This document shows, piece by piece, positions 51,539-60,065 of a stretch of DNA of 64,000 nucleotides. Positions within the stretch are counted from its first letter, which is position 1. Each line of letters starts with the position of its first letter. The position numbers and the translations under genes are program-made. The DNA is from Pseudomonas japonica (GTDB lineage: Bacteria; Pseudomonadota; Gammaproteobacteria; Pseudomonadales; Pseudomonadaceae), in assembly GCF_900188455.1 (NCBI RefSeq), contig NZ_FZOL01000015.1, positions 110,036 to 174,035 on the forward strand, given 5' to 3'. The notes under the pieces are model-generated. The model searched no databases. It was not told where the DNA came from and saw only the letters and a list, made by a program, of their open reading frames with translations.

Positions 51539-52993
51539 TCAGTCCTGCCCGCAGAGTTGACGGAGCCGGGCGCAATCCAGGTGCTGCTCCACCAGGTCGG
51601 CCAGGCGTTCGATATCCAGTTCGCGCAGCGCGTGGTAGTCGATCTGCTCGACCGCTTCGAGCCCGGCCCAGCGCAGCAGCGCGGCACAGGACTGCGGCGA
51701 TTCGAACAGACCGTGCAGGTAGGTGGCGAAGATCTGCCCGTCGGCGCTGATCGCACCGTCGCAACGGCCATCGGCCAGTTGCACCGCCGGATGCTCCAGC
51801 GCCGGACCGCGGGTCACCCCGGCATGGATCTCGTAGCCACTGATGGCGGCCTGCTCCAGGGTCAGGGTGCCGCTGACGTTGCGCAGCTGCTTTTCCGCCT
51901 CCAGCACCGTCGAGTAATCCAGCAGGCCAAGGCCCGCGCTGCTGCCCGCGGCGCCTTCCAGCCCCAGCGGGTCGTCCACGCGCTGGCCGAGCATCTGCAG
52001 GCCACCACAGATGCCGACGACCTTGCCGCCGTAACGCAGATGCCGGTTGATGGCCTGGTCCCAGCCGCGTTCGCGCAATTGCGCCAGATCGCCGCGCACG
52101 CTCTTCGAGCCGGGCAGGATGATCAGGTCGGCGGGGGGAATCGCCTCGCCGGGACCGATGAACCGCAGGTCAACCTGCGGGTGCAGGCGCAGCGGATCGA
52201 AATCGGTGTGGTTGCTGATCCGCGGCAGTACCGGGACGATCACCTTGAGCACCCGCGCGGCCTTGTCACCCTGACGCCGATCGAGACCGTCCTCGGCTTC
52301 CAGGTGCAGGTCCATCACATAGGGCAGCACGCCCAGCACCGGTTTGCCGGTACGCGCCTCCAGCCAGTCGAGCCCCGGCTGCAGCAGGGCGATGTCGCCA
52401 CGGAAGCGGTTGATGACGAAGCCCTTGACCCGCGCCTGCTCGCTCGCCGACAGCAGTTCCAGGGTACCCACCAGATGGGCGAAGACCCCGCCGCGGTTGA
52501 TGTCGGCGATAAGGATCACCGGACAGTCCACCGCCTCGGCGAAGCCCATGTTGGCGATATCGCCGGCGCGCAGGTTGATCTCCGCCGGCGAGCCGGCGCC
52601 CTCCACCATCACCACCGGGTACTGCGCGTCGAGACGCTGGTGCGAGGCCAGCACCGCCTGCATGGCGATGGCCTTGTAGTCGTGATAGGCCACGGCATTC
52701 ATGCTGGTGACCGCGCGACCATGGACGATGACCTGGGCGCCGGTATCGCTGTTGGGCTTGAGCAGGACCGGATTCATGTCGGTATGCGGCGCCAGCCCGC
52801 AGGCCTGGGCCTGTACCGCCTGGGCCCGGCCGATTTCGCCGCCGTCGGCGGTCACCGCGCTGTTCAGCGCCATGTTCTGCGGTTTGAACGGCACCACGGC
52901 GACGCCCTGGCGCTTCAGCCAGCGACACAGCGCGGTCACCAGGGTGCTCTTGCCGGCGTCGGAGGTGGTGCCCTGCACCATCAGCGTGGTCAT
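51539..52993 (-). CDS. cobQ: Cobyric acid synthase
   Basis: 484-aa glutamine- and ATP-dependent amidase that amidates the b, d, e and g side chains of adenosylcobyrinate a,c-diamide. N-terminal dethiobiotin-synthase-like ATPase domain (MVQGTTSDAGKSTLVTALCR, FKPQNMALNS) and C-terminal class I glutaminase with VVGICGGLQMLG (nucleophile Cys). The long frame beyond the N-terminus is not homologous. Overlaps cobD by 4 bases. Confidence 0.96.
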   Translation of the reverse strand: MTTLMVQGTTSDAGKSTLVTALCRWLKRQGVAVVPFKPQNMALNSAVTADGGEIGRAQAVQAQACGLAPHTDMNPVLLKPNSDTGAQVIVHGRAVTSMNAVAYHDYKAIAMQAVLASHQRLDAQYPVVMVEGAGSPAEINLRAGDIANMGFAEAVDCPVILIADINRGGVFAHLVGTLELLSASEQARVKGFVINRFRGDIALLQPGLDWLEARTGKPVLGVLPYVMDLHLEAEDGLDRRQGDKAARVLKVIVPVLPRISNHTDFDPLRLHPQVDLRFIGPGEAIPPADLIILPGSKSVRGDLAQLRERGWDQAINRHLRYGGKVVGICGGLQMLGQRVDDPLGLEGAAGSSAGLGLLDYSTVLEAEKQLRNVSGTLTLEQAAISGYEIHAGVTRGPALEHPAVQLADGRCDGAISADGQIFATYLHGLFESPQSCAALLRWAGLEAVEQIDYHALRELDIERLADLVEQHLDCARLRQLCGQD

Positions 52994-53982
52994 GCCTGCT
53001 CCTTGCGGTACGCGTCCAGCGCCGCGGCCAGTTTCAGCCAGTCGGCCTCGTTGGCGGGCAGGCCGAAACGCAGGCCGGCGGGCTGTTCGAACAGGCGCAG
53101 GAGAATGCCGCGCCGGGCCATGAATTCGTGAATCCCCGCGGCATCGGCATGGCGCAGGTACTGGAACAGCTCGCAGCCGGCGCTGGGGGCCAGTTGCGCC
53201 TCGCTCAACAGCACAGCGAGGCGGCGGCTGGCGGCGCTGCAACGGGCAGTTTGCGCGCGCTGGCTGGCGACATCGCGCAGGCAGGCCTCGCCGAGAATCC
53301 GCGTCGGCCCGCTGACCGACCAAGGCCCGATCTCCTCCGCCAGCGCGCGCAACAGAGTTGGCGCGGCCAGGACGAAACCCAGACGCACCCCGGCCAGACC
53401 GAAGAACTTGCCGAACGAACGCAGCACGATCAGCCCTTCGCGCTCGCTGTCGGCGGCGATGCTGGCGGCCGGCGTGTTGTCCATGAACGCTTCGTCCACC
53501 AGCAGCCAGCCACCACGCTGGCTCAGGCGCGCGTGCCAGGCGAGCAGGGTGTGCCGCGGCAGCACCCGCGCGGTGGGGTTGTTCGGGTTGACCAGGACCA
53601 GCACGTCGAGCTCGTCCAGTTGCCCTTCCACCTCGGCCTCGTCCAGTTCCCGCACCAAATGCCCGGCGCGGCGCCAGGCCTCGGCGTGCTCGGCATAACA
53701 GGGCGACACCACCGCCACCGTGCCGCGCCGACGCAGACGCGGCAGGGCCTGGATCGCCGCCTGCGAGCCGGCCACCGGCAATACCTCGGAGACCTGGTAA
53801 TAGGCCCGCGCGGCCTGCTCCAGGCCGTCCTCGGTTTCCGGCAGGCGCGCCCAGGCGCGCGGGGGGATCTCGGCGAGGGGAAACGGCCAGGGCGCGATGC
53901 CGCTGGACAGGTCCAGCCAGGCCTCGCGAGGAATGCCGTAGTGCTCGATCGCCCGTTGCAGGCGACCACCATGTTCAAGCAT
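52990..53982 (-). CDS. cobD: Threonine-phosphate decarboxylase (aminotransferase-like)
   Basis: 330-aa PLP enzyme making (R)-1-amino-2-propanol phosphate, the linker to the nucleotide loop. The Schiff-base Lys is K192 in RSFGKFFGLAG. VLVNPNNPTARV and LVDEAFMD are class I/II aminotransferase motifs. Called cobC in the P. denitrificans naming. Its start lies inside the end of cbiB (8-base overlap). Confidence 0.92.
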   Translation of the reverse strand: MLEHGGRLQRAIEHYGIPREAWLDLSSGIAPWPFPLAEIPPRAWARLPETEDGLEQAARAYYQVSEVLPVAGSQAAIQALPRLRRRGTVAVVSPCYAEHAEAWRRAGHLVRELDEAEVEGQLDELDVLVLVNPNNPTARVLPRHTLLAWHARLSQRGGWLLVDEAFMDNTPAASIAADSEREGLIVLRSFGKFFGLAGVRLGFVLAAPTLLRALAEEIGPWSVSGPTRILGEACLRDVASQRAQTARCSAASRRLAVLLSEAQLAPSAGCELFQYLRHADAAGIHEFMARRGILLRLFEQPAGLRFGLPANEADWLKLAAALDAYRKEQA

Positions 53983-54883
53983 AGAATTCCGCTCCCAGGC
54001 ACAACAGCAGCAGCCACAGCCAGACGCCCTGGCACACCAGGCGCCAGCCGCGCTCGATGGCCCCGGCATCGGCCGCCGGGCCCTCACCGAGCCGCGCGCG
54101 TTCGTGCAGTTCACCATGATAGACAGCCGGTCCGCCCAGCTCGACGCCAAGGGCCCCGGCCCCCGCCGCCATCACCGGCCCGGCGTTCGGGCTGTCCCAT
54201 TTCGGCGCCTGCTCGCGCCAGCATTTCAGGGCCAGGCGCGTCTTGCCCAGCAACGCGTAGGTCAGCGCTACCAGGCGTGCCGGCAGATAGTTGAGGACAT
54301 CGTCGATCCGCGCGGCGGCCCAGCCAAAACGCTCGAAGCGTTCGTTGCGATAGCCCCACATGGCATCCAGCGTGTTGCTCAGGCGATACAGCACCACCCC
54401 CGGCGCGCCGGCGATGGCGAACCAGAACAGGGCGGCGAACACCGCGTCGCTGCCGTTCTCCAGCACCGACTCGGTGGCCGCGCGCGCCACGGCGGTTTCG
54501 TCCAGCTCGCGGGTTTCCCGGCTGACCAGGTAGCCGACGCGCGTGCGCGCCTCGTCCAGGTCGCCGCCACGCAGGGCATCGGCCACCGGCTGCACATGCT
54601 CGCCGAGGCTGCGCAGGCCGAGGGCGCAGTACAAGGCGAGGATTTCCACCAGCCAGCCGATATAGGGCAACCAGGACAGCGCGGTGGCGAGCAGGGTCAG
54701 CGGCACCACGGCCAGGAACCAGGCGGTGACGCCATGGCTGCGCCAGCCGCGTCCGCCGGCATTGAAGCGCTGCTCCAGACGCCCGGCCATACGGCCGAAG
54801 GCCACCAGCGGATGCCAGCGCCGCGGCTCGCCCAGCAGCGCATCCAGCGCCACCCCGGCCACGGTCAGCAAGGCCACACTCAT
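53975..54883 (-). CDS. cbiB: Adenosylcobinamide-phosphate synthase CbiB
   Basis: 302-aa integral membrane enzyme attaching the aminopropanol (phosphate) linker to cobyric acid. Opening VALDALLGEPRRWHPLVAFG and the block SRETRELDETAVARAATESVLENGSDAVFAALFW are diagnostic. Called cobD in the P. denitrificans naming. The start MSVALLTV overlaps the bluB stop. Confidence 0.94.
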   Translation of the reverse strand: MSVALLTVAGVALDALLGEPRRWHPLVAFGRMAGRLEQRFNAGGRGWRSHGVTAWFLAVVPLTLLATALSWLPYIGWLVEILALYCALGLRSLGEHVQPVADALRGGDLDEARTRVGYLVSRETRELDETAVARAATESVLENGSDAVFAALFWFAIAGAPGVVLYRLSNTLDAMWGYRNERFERFGWAAARIDDVLNYLPARLVALTYALLGKTRLALKCWREQAPKWDSPNAGPVMAAGAGALGVELGGPAVYHGELHERARLGEGPAADAGAIERGWRLVCQGVWLWLLLLCLGAEFYA

Positions 54884-55530
54884 TCGGCTTCTCCCCATTG
54901 GTTTTCAAACAGCATGTCCGCCAACGGCCGTGGCGTGGTCCAGCCTTCCAGCGCGAGCATCGGCGCCGGATAGAACTCGTGCACAGGGCCCAGGCAGAGA
55001 ATCGCCAGCGGCTTGGCCCCGGCCGGCATGCCCAGCAGTTCGGCCAGGGCCAGCGGATCGAACAGCGACACCCAGCCCATGCCCAGGCCCTCGGCGCGGG
55101 CGCTCAACCACAGGTTCTGGATCGCGCAGGACAGCGACGCCAGGTCCATTTCCGGCAAGGTCCGGCGACCGAAGACATGCGCCTCGCGCTTGTCCATCAG
55201 CGCCGCCACCAGCAACTCGGCGCAGTCGTTGATGCCCTCGACCTTGAGTTGCATGAATTCGTCGGAGCGCTGCCCGAGGGCTTCGGCGGTGCGCAGGCGC
55301 TCGTCCTCGACCAGTGCCTGGATGCGCTGGCGCAGGTCGCGGCGGGTGATGCGGATAAAGCGCCAGGGCTGCATCAGGCCGACACTGGGCGCCTGGTGCG
55401 CGGCCTCCAGCAAGCGCGCGAGCAGCTCGGGGGCCACCTCGCCACCACTGAAGTGACGCATGTCGCGGCGTTCGCCGATGGCGCGATAGATCGCCGCGCG
55501 CTCGGCGGCGCTGTAGGCGTGTTCGCTCAT
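54880..55530 (-). CDS. bluB: 5,6-dimethylbenzimidazole synthase BluB
   Basis: 216-aa nitroreductase-fold flavoenzyme that breaks down FMNH2 with oxygen to give dimethylbenzimidazole. Motifs RRDMRHFSGGEV, APSVGLMQPWRF and GLGMGWVSLFDP fit BluB rather than a general nitroreductase. Its presence means the lower ligand is made aerobically in this organism. Confidence 0.93.
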   Translation of the reverse strand: MSEHAYSAAERAAIYRAIGERRDMRHFSGGEVAPELLARLLEAAHQAPSVGLMQPWRFIRITRRDLRQRIQALVEDERLRTAEALGQRSDEFMQLKVEGINDCAELLVAALMDKREAHVFGRRTLPEMDLASLSCAIQNLWLSARAEGLGMGWVSLFDPLALAELLGMPAGAKPLAILCLGPVHEFYPAPMLALEGWTTPRPLADMLFENQWGEAE

Positions 55531-56822
55531 GGCGCCAGCAGCGCCGCCGTCGCGTCGGGGTTGGACGGGAAATAGAAGTGCACGTAGGAGGCGGTCAGGC
55601 GGTCGATCCGGTACACCGCCTCGGCGCCGCGTCCGCCATTGGGGCTCTGCCCGCGGGCGATCGGCACGAGGTCGGTGCTGGTCAGGGAATGGTGATAGGT
55701 ATGCCCGCGCAAGGTCCCTTCCGCCAGCTCCACCGCCTGCAGGGCCAAGGCGGCGAGGCGCTTCTGCATGGTCGCTTCACCCGGCAGCAGGCCGGTCAGT
55801 TCGGCGCGCTCGCCGGCGACGTCGGTCAGGGCGTCGAGCAGGTAGAGCATGCCGCCGCACTCGGCCAGCAATGGCTTGCCGGCCTGGTGATGAGCGCGGA
55901 TCGCCACCAGCATCGCGGTGTTGGCGGCAAGCGCGTGGTGATGCAACTCCGGGTAGCCGCCGGGCAGGTACAGGCTGTCGGCGTCCGGCAACTCGCGGTC
56001 ATGGATCGGCGAGAAGAACCGCAGATCGGCGCCCATCGCCCGCAGCAGGTCGAGATTGGCGCCGTAGGTGAAGGCAAAGGCTTCGTCGCGGGCCACGGCG
56101 ATGCGCACACCGGCCAGGCGGGCTTCGACTTCGCGCGGCGCGGGGGCGGCAAAGGCCACCGCCGGCGGCAGGGACGACTGGCAACTGTCGCCAAGGGCCT
56201 TGGCGGCGGCGTCCAGGCGCAGGTCGAGGTCGCTCAGCTCGCTGGCCTGGACCAGGCCCAGGTGTCGGCTCGGCAGCTCGATCCCGGTCTCCCGCGACAG
56301 GCCGCCGTACCAGCGCAGGCCCTCGGTGAGACTGCCTTCGAGCAGTTGCGCATGGCGCAGCGAACCGACACGGTTGGCCAGCACGCCGGCGAACGGCAGG
56401 TCAGCCTGGTAACGAGCCAGGCCCAGGGCCAGGGCGCCGAAGGTCTGGGCCATGGCCGTGCCGTCGATCACCGCCAGCACCGGCACGCCGAAATGCCGGG
56501 CCAGGTCGGCGCTGGACGGAGTGCCGTCGAACAGCCCCATCACCCCCTCGATAAGGATCAGATCGGCTTCGCCGGCGGCTTCCCAGAGCAGGCGGCGGCT
56601 TTCCTCGGCGCCGACCATCCACAAGTCGAGCTGGTACACCGGCGCGCCGCTGGCCCGTTCGAGAATCATCGGATCGAGAAAATCCGGTCCGCACTTGAAC
56701 ACGCGGACCTTGCGCCCCTGGTTGCGATGCAGGCGGGCCAGGGCCGCGGTCACGGTGGTCTTGCCCTGGCCGGAGGCCGGCGCGGCGATCAGCACCGCCG
56801 GGCAATGCCGGGTGTCGCTCAT
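55527..56822 (-). CDS. cobB: Cobyrinate a,c-diamide synthase
   Basis: 431-aa ATP/glutamine amidase (CobB/CbiA). N-terminal P-loop-like ATPase IAAPASGQGKTTVTAAL and KCGPDFLDPMILERASG; C-terminal class I glutaminase with LLAECGGMLYLLDAL (Cys about 322) and HTYHHS. It acts on (hydrogeno)byrinic acid in the aerobic route or cobyrinate in the anaerobic one; the CobB label fits the aerobic pathway of pseudomonads. ATGA overlaps at both ends. Confidence 0.95.
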   Translation of the reverse strand: MSDTRHCPAVLIAAPASGQGKTTVTAALARLHRNQGRKVRVFKCGPDFLDPMILERASGAPVYQLDLWMVGAEESRRLLWEAAGEADLILIEGVMGLFDGTPSSADLARHFGVPVLAVIDGTAMAQTFGALALGLARYQADLPFAGVLANRVGSLRHAQLLEGSLTEGLRWYGGLSRETGIELPSRHLGLVQASELSDLDLRLDAAAKALGDSCQSSLPPAVAFAAPAPREVEARLAGVRIAVARDEAFAFTYGANLDLLRAMGADLRFFSPIHDRELPDADSLYLPGGYPELHHHALAANTAMLVAIRAHHQAGKPLLAECGGMLYLLDALTDVAGERAELTGLLPGEATMQKRLAALALQAVELAEGTLRGHTYHHSLTSTDLVPIARGQSPNGGRGAEAVYRIDRLTASYVHFYFPSNPDATAALLAP

Positions 56823-57430
56823 AGCTCGACGCCCTTCTGCGCACGAATGCCGGTCTGGAAGGCGTGCTTGATCATCCCCATTTCGGTGACGGTGTCGGCC
56901 AGTTCGATCATTTCGTCCTTGGCGCCGCGGCCGGTGACGATCACGTGCTGCATCGGCGGACGGGCCTGGAGGTCACCGAGTACCTGATCCAGGTCAAGGT
57001 AGCCGTGCTTGAGGGCGATGTTCAATTCATCCAGCACGACGAAGCCGATGGCCGGGTCCTGCAGCAGTTGCCGCGACATGGCCCAGGCCGCTTCGGCGGC
57101 CGCGATGTCGCGCTGGCGGTCCTGGGTTTCCCAGGTGAAGCCCTCGCCCATCACGTGGTAGCGCACCTGCTCGGGGAAGCGGCGGAAGAACAGTTCCTCG
57201 CCGGTGGCGTTGCGGCCCTTGATGAACTGCACCACGCCGCACTGCATGCCGTGACCCAGGGCGCGGGCGAGCATGCCGAAGGCCGAGCTGCTCTTGCCCT
57301 TGCCGTTGCCGCTGAGGACCAGCAGCAGGCCGCATTCGTTGGGCGCGTTGGCGATGCGTTCGTCGATCACCGCCTTCTTGCGCTGCATGCGCGCCAGGTG
57401 GCGTTCGTCACGTTCGGGGGATTCGCTCAT
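56819..57430 (-). CDS. cobO: Cob(I)yrinic acid a,c-diamide adenosyltransferase
   Basis: 203-aa CobA/CobO-type corrinoid adenosyltransferase attaching the 5'-deoxyadenosyl ligand. P-loop LVLSGNGKGKSSSAFGML (about residues 38-55), ETQDR and VLDELNIAL are typical. First gene of the cob operon, directly under the cobalamin riboswitch. The start MSESPERDER is chosen over 37 upstream in-frame residues that fall in the leader. Confidence 0.95.
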   Translation of the reverse strand: MSESPERDERHLARMQRKKAVIDERIANAPNECGLLLVLSGNGKGKSSSAFGMLARALGHGMQCGVVQFIKGRNATGEELFFRRFPEQVRYHVMGEGFTWETQDRQRDIAAAEAAWAMSRQLLQDPAIGFVVLDELNIALKHGYLDLDQVLGDLQARPPMQHVIVTGRGAKDEMIELADTVTEMGMIKHAFQTGIRAQKGVEL

Positions 57431-57449
57431 CGGGGGTCTCCGCGGGCCA

Positions 57450-57475
57450 CTGTCGTCAGGCGGGAGCGACGACAG
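57450..57475 (-). promoter_or_regulatory. Leader hairpin close to the cobO ribosome-binding site
   Basis: Perfect 8-base arms CTGTCGTC/GACGACAG with a 10-base loop lie about 20 bases before the cobO start, just upstream of GCGGAGA. It may form part of the riboswitch expression platform (translation control). No U-run follows it. Confidence 0.4.
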
Positions 57476-57568
57476 CTGAAGGAAAATGGCACGGGAACAG
57501 GCGCAGAAGCCGGACGCGGGGTCCGAAAAACCGCGCACCACCCTCCGTGATGCCGTTGACTGTTTGCA

Positions 57569-57755
57569 GGCCGGTCTCCGGGCTCATGAGTGGACCTGCG
57601 CGATCCCGACCGGGCGCCTTCCCGGGTCGGAAACCCAGTGGCCATGCGCGGTCTTGACTCATTTACCGTTGCGGGGGCAGCGCCGGAATCGCGCGCCTTG
57701 CGCACTCACCGGCTTCCCTGTTTCACCCTGTCGACCCGCGGGTCACAGAGCACCT
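57569..57755 (-). promoter_or_regulatory. Cobalamin riboswitch
   Basis: Minus-strand RNA shows the class's conserved pieces in order: GGGAAGCCGGTG, GCUGCCCCCGCAACGGUAA, GCCACUGG and finally GAGACCGGCC. It senses adenosylcobalamin and lowers expression of the downstream cob operon when the vitamin is plentiful. Confidence 0.95.
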
Positions 57756-57915
57756 GAAACAAGTCGCGAAGGTTAGAGGGTTGGGCGGGGAGCGTCAATT
57801 GGAGACGCCCGTCACAGGCCTGCCCGATGACACTTCCTGGACCCTGTGCCACAGTGATATCAAATAGCCATGGTTTTCCGCTGTACTCGTACAACAACTA
57901 CGAAAGGAGAGCAGC

Positions 57916-58494
57916 ATGCAAGGCCTGATCATCAACAATCCCCGCCTCGAATTCCTGCGTCCGGCGCTGGAGCGCTGGGGGGAAAGCATCGAGCGCTTCA
58001 ACCAGGTCCTTGGCGATAACGAAGGACCTTACTGGCATGGCGCCCAGGCCAACCTGGGAATACTCTCGGCGGCCATCTGGCAGGCCGAACTGGTCACCCT
58101 GCAGGATTACCAGAGCAAGAAACAGCGCGATGAAGGCGAGCGCGGCGCACGCTGCGACCTGCTGGTCGCCAGTACCGACGAGTCGGCGTACCTGCATGCC
58201 GACCAGCGCTGGCCGAAGGTGGGGCGGCTCGACCTCAGCGGCGCCTTGCAGGAAGCCGGCGCCGTGGCGAAGAGCATCGCCTATCCGAGCCAGCTGAAGA
58301 TCGCCGCGCTGTTCGTCAGCCCGGTCAAGCTGGAAAAGCATGCCAGCCCGGAAGAACTGCAGGACATGGTGGACGACCTGCAGAAACACACGGCGTGCGC
58401 GATCACCTGGTGTTTCCCGTATGGCTATCGCAAGTTGCATGACGAGTTCGGGCAGTACTATCCAGGCGTGGCACTGCTGCTGAAGCAGGTTTGA
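57916..58494 (+). CDS. Conserved protein of unknown function, 192 aa
   Basis: 192-aa soluble protein with blocks LGILSAAIWQAELVTLQDYQ, RCDLLVASTDES, VGRLDLSGALQEAGAVAKSI and HEFGQYYPGVALLLKQV-like end. No signal peptide, membrane segment or recognised domain. AAAGGAGAG precedes the start. It is divergent from the cobalamin riboswitch and faces the T6SS island's PAAR gene convergently. A link to either is not shown. Confidence 0.75.
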   Translation: MQGLIINNPRLEFLRPALERWGESIERFNQVLGDNEGPYWHGAQANLGILSAAIWQAELVTLQDYQSKKQRDEGERGARCDLLVASTDESAYLHADQRWPKVGRLDLSGALQEAGAVAKSIAYPSQLKIAALFVSPVKLEKHASPEELQDMVDDLQKHTACAITWCFPYGYRKLHDEFGQYYPGVALLLKQV

Positions 58495-58504
58495 AAGCCC
58501 CAGG

Positions 58505-58552
58505 CCGCAAGCCATAAGCTGCAGGAAAGAGCTGTGGGAACCCGTCTTGCGG
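58505..58552. terminator. Weak stem-loop after the 192-aa gene
   Basis: CCGCAAG and CTTGCGG arms, 34 bases apart, with GCCATAAGCTGCAG between; no clean U-run. Possibly a diverged intergenic repeat acting as mRNA end between convergent genes. Confidence 0.3.
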
Positions 58553-58573
58553 CTTGAGGGTTGCAAAGGACGA

Positions 58574-58840
58574 TTACCGTCGGTCGTACCGACCGGCGCA
58601 TGATGAAGACACCACGCACCCGCAAGCGAGCCGGGCAGGTTCGAACACCAACGGACGACGGTTCATGACGGCTGAACCATCGCCTCCGGATACCAACGGG
58701 AATCGGCCGCCGTGTGCAGCGCATTGGGCGTGATCACCCAGCAGGCACTGTGGCCTGCCGTCAACGGGGACACCACTGGCCTCGACCATGCTCCCGCCAC
58801 CGGAATGATTGTCTCCCAGCCGAATTGCTCCACCCATCAT
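58574..58840 (-). CDS. PAAR-domain protein (T6SS spike tip)
   Basis: 88-aa PAAR protein: GGAIRLGDNHSGGGSMVEA, CLLGDHAQCAAHGGRFPLVSG and the late LACGCVVSS supply the repeated hairpin pattern with His/Cys metal ligands that form the cone tip on VgrG. No extension domain. It is the last gene of the vgrG island. GGGAG precedes the first of two adjacent ATGs; the second is equally possible. Confidence 0.82.
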   Translation of the reverse strand: MMGGAIRLGDNHSGGGSMVEASGVPVDGRPQCLLGDHAQCAAHGGRFPLVSGGDGSAVMNRRPLVFEPARLACGCVVSSSCAGRYDRR

Positions 58841-58890
58841 GTGCTCCCTGGACGTCTTGATATGCCGTTTGAAGGCTTGTGTGCAAATGC

Positions 58891-59817
58891 TCAACTCAAT
58901 TCCGGCGGCAGCACGTGAGGGTCACGCTGACGCACCGTCGCGAGATAACGCTCCAGCAGTTCATCCCGCTCAGTGATCTCGCCGGGTCGGCAGGTGATCG
59001 CGGCATAAGGCGTTTGCATCAACGGATGATTGATTTCGACAGGGTTGGGCAAGCCCAACAGGTCGCGAAGGCGCAGGACGGCGAGGATTTCAGTGGGGTG
59101 GACGGCGAGGAAGACCGAGTTGAACTCGAAGTCCTTCGACAGCGCATTGGCCTCGCGCTCGGTGACGGCAATGCGTTCGACATGGGTATCGCAGGCTTGT
59201 AGCAACACTGAAAGGAACTTGTCCGGGTCTGGCTCACGCCAGTGCGCAACCAGTTGGCCCCAGGCTGGGTCTCTCGGTAGTGCGTGCGCGTCCAGGTCCA
59301 GTGGTGTGCCGAGCCAGTCGCTGATGATGGAGAGGCCGAAGGCGGCGTAGCGCAGCGAACTCCCCGAAGGAGGGTTATGTCCGTCGAATACACCATAGGC
59401 ACCTGTCACACTACTCAGGACCACATTATAAAAAGGCTCTACAAGGGAGTTATTACCTGTTGCGATCACCCCTAGGAGGGTATGAGTAACTGTATCCAAG
59501 TCACCTATGATCCTATCGGACGAACCGCGCTTACCCATAAGCTCAGTCAAGTCATAGAGCAACTGTCGTTTGAAACCAAACGCCATATGCTGCTTGGCAT
59601 ATTCCATCCTATGCGCTTGAGCTTCCAGCAAGCTTTTGCTGAACTCAAGCATTACAAACCTTGAGAGATCAATATTGGCCAGAGGAAGGTAACCCTTGCC
59701 TTCAATATAAGTTTCCAAGCTACCCGCTGGAGGCCAATTATCTTCTGACCATTTCTTCACTTCAGGAAGCACCCTATCAAGTCGAGATTTCACACCATCA
59801 CCTCCACTGCTTACCAT
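58891..59817 (-). CDS. Putative immunity protein for the T6SS effector
   Basis: 308-aa soluble protein without a recognised domain; no signal peptide, so it would act in the cytoplasm, fitting a nuclease toxin. Its ATG overlaps the effector stop by 7 bases, the usual effector-immunity coupling. The first 142 or so codons are AT-rich, the rest (RREPDPDKF onward region, VLAVLRLRDLLGLPNPVEINHP) matches local GC content. Function is inferred from position only. Confidence 0.6.
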   Translation of the reverse strand: MVSSGGDGVKSRLDRVLPEVKKWSEDNWPPAGSLETYIEGKGYLPLANIDLSRFVMLEFSKSLLEAQAHRMEYAKQHMAFGFKRQLLYDLTELMGKRGSSDRIIGDLDTVTHTLLGVIATGNNSLVEPFYNVVLSSVTGAYGVFDGHNPPSGSSLRYAAFGLSIISDWLGTPLDLDAHALPRDPAWGQLVAHWREPDPDKFLSVLLQACDTHVERIAVTEREANALSKDFEFNSVFLAVHPTEILAVLRLRDLLGLPNPVEINHPLMQTPYAAITCRPGEITERDELLERYLATVRQRDPHVLPPELS

Positions 59818-60065
59818 ATATTCAATTGAATCCCTGACCCGTCACCCACAAACTTATTTAGATTTCCACCACCATCAAAAAACACCTGCGCATGGATATA
59901 GTTCACTTTCTTCATTGCAACCGCATTTGCTAGCGCTTGGGCTTTCTTCATCGAGTCCGGATCCACATCTGTGATACTGGACATATTCCAACCCTTGCGC
60001 TTTTTATTTATGTTCAACAACAGATCCGTAACTTTTTCCGAGCCTGCTTGCTGCGTTTTGTTAAA
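59390..60065. other. AT-rich block spanning effector tail and immunity head
   Basis: Within this stretch runs such as TTATAAAAAGG, TTATTTATGTT and AGTTATTACCT replace the GC-rich third positions seen on both sides. It covers roughly the last 84 codons of the effector and the first 142 of the immunity gene. The break points suggest a block acquired or exchanged by recombination. Confidence 0.6.
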
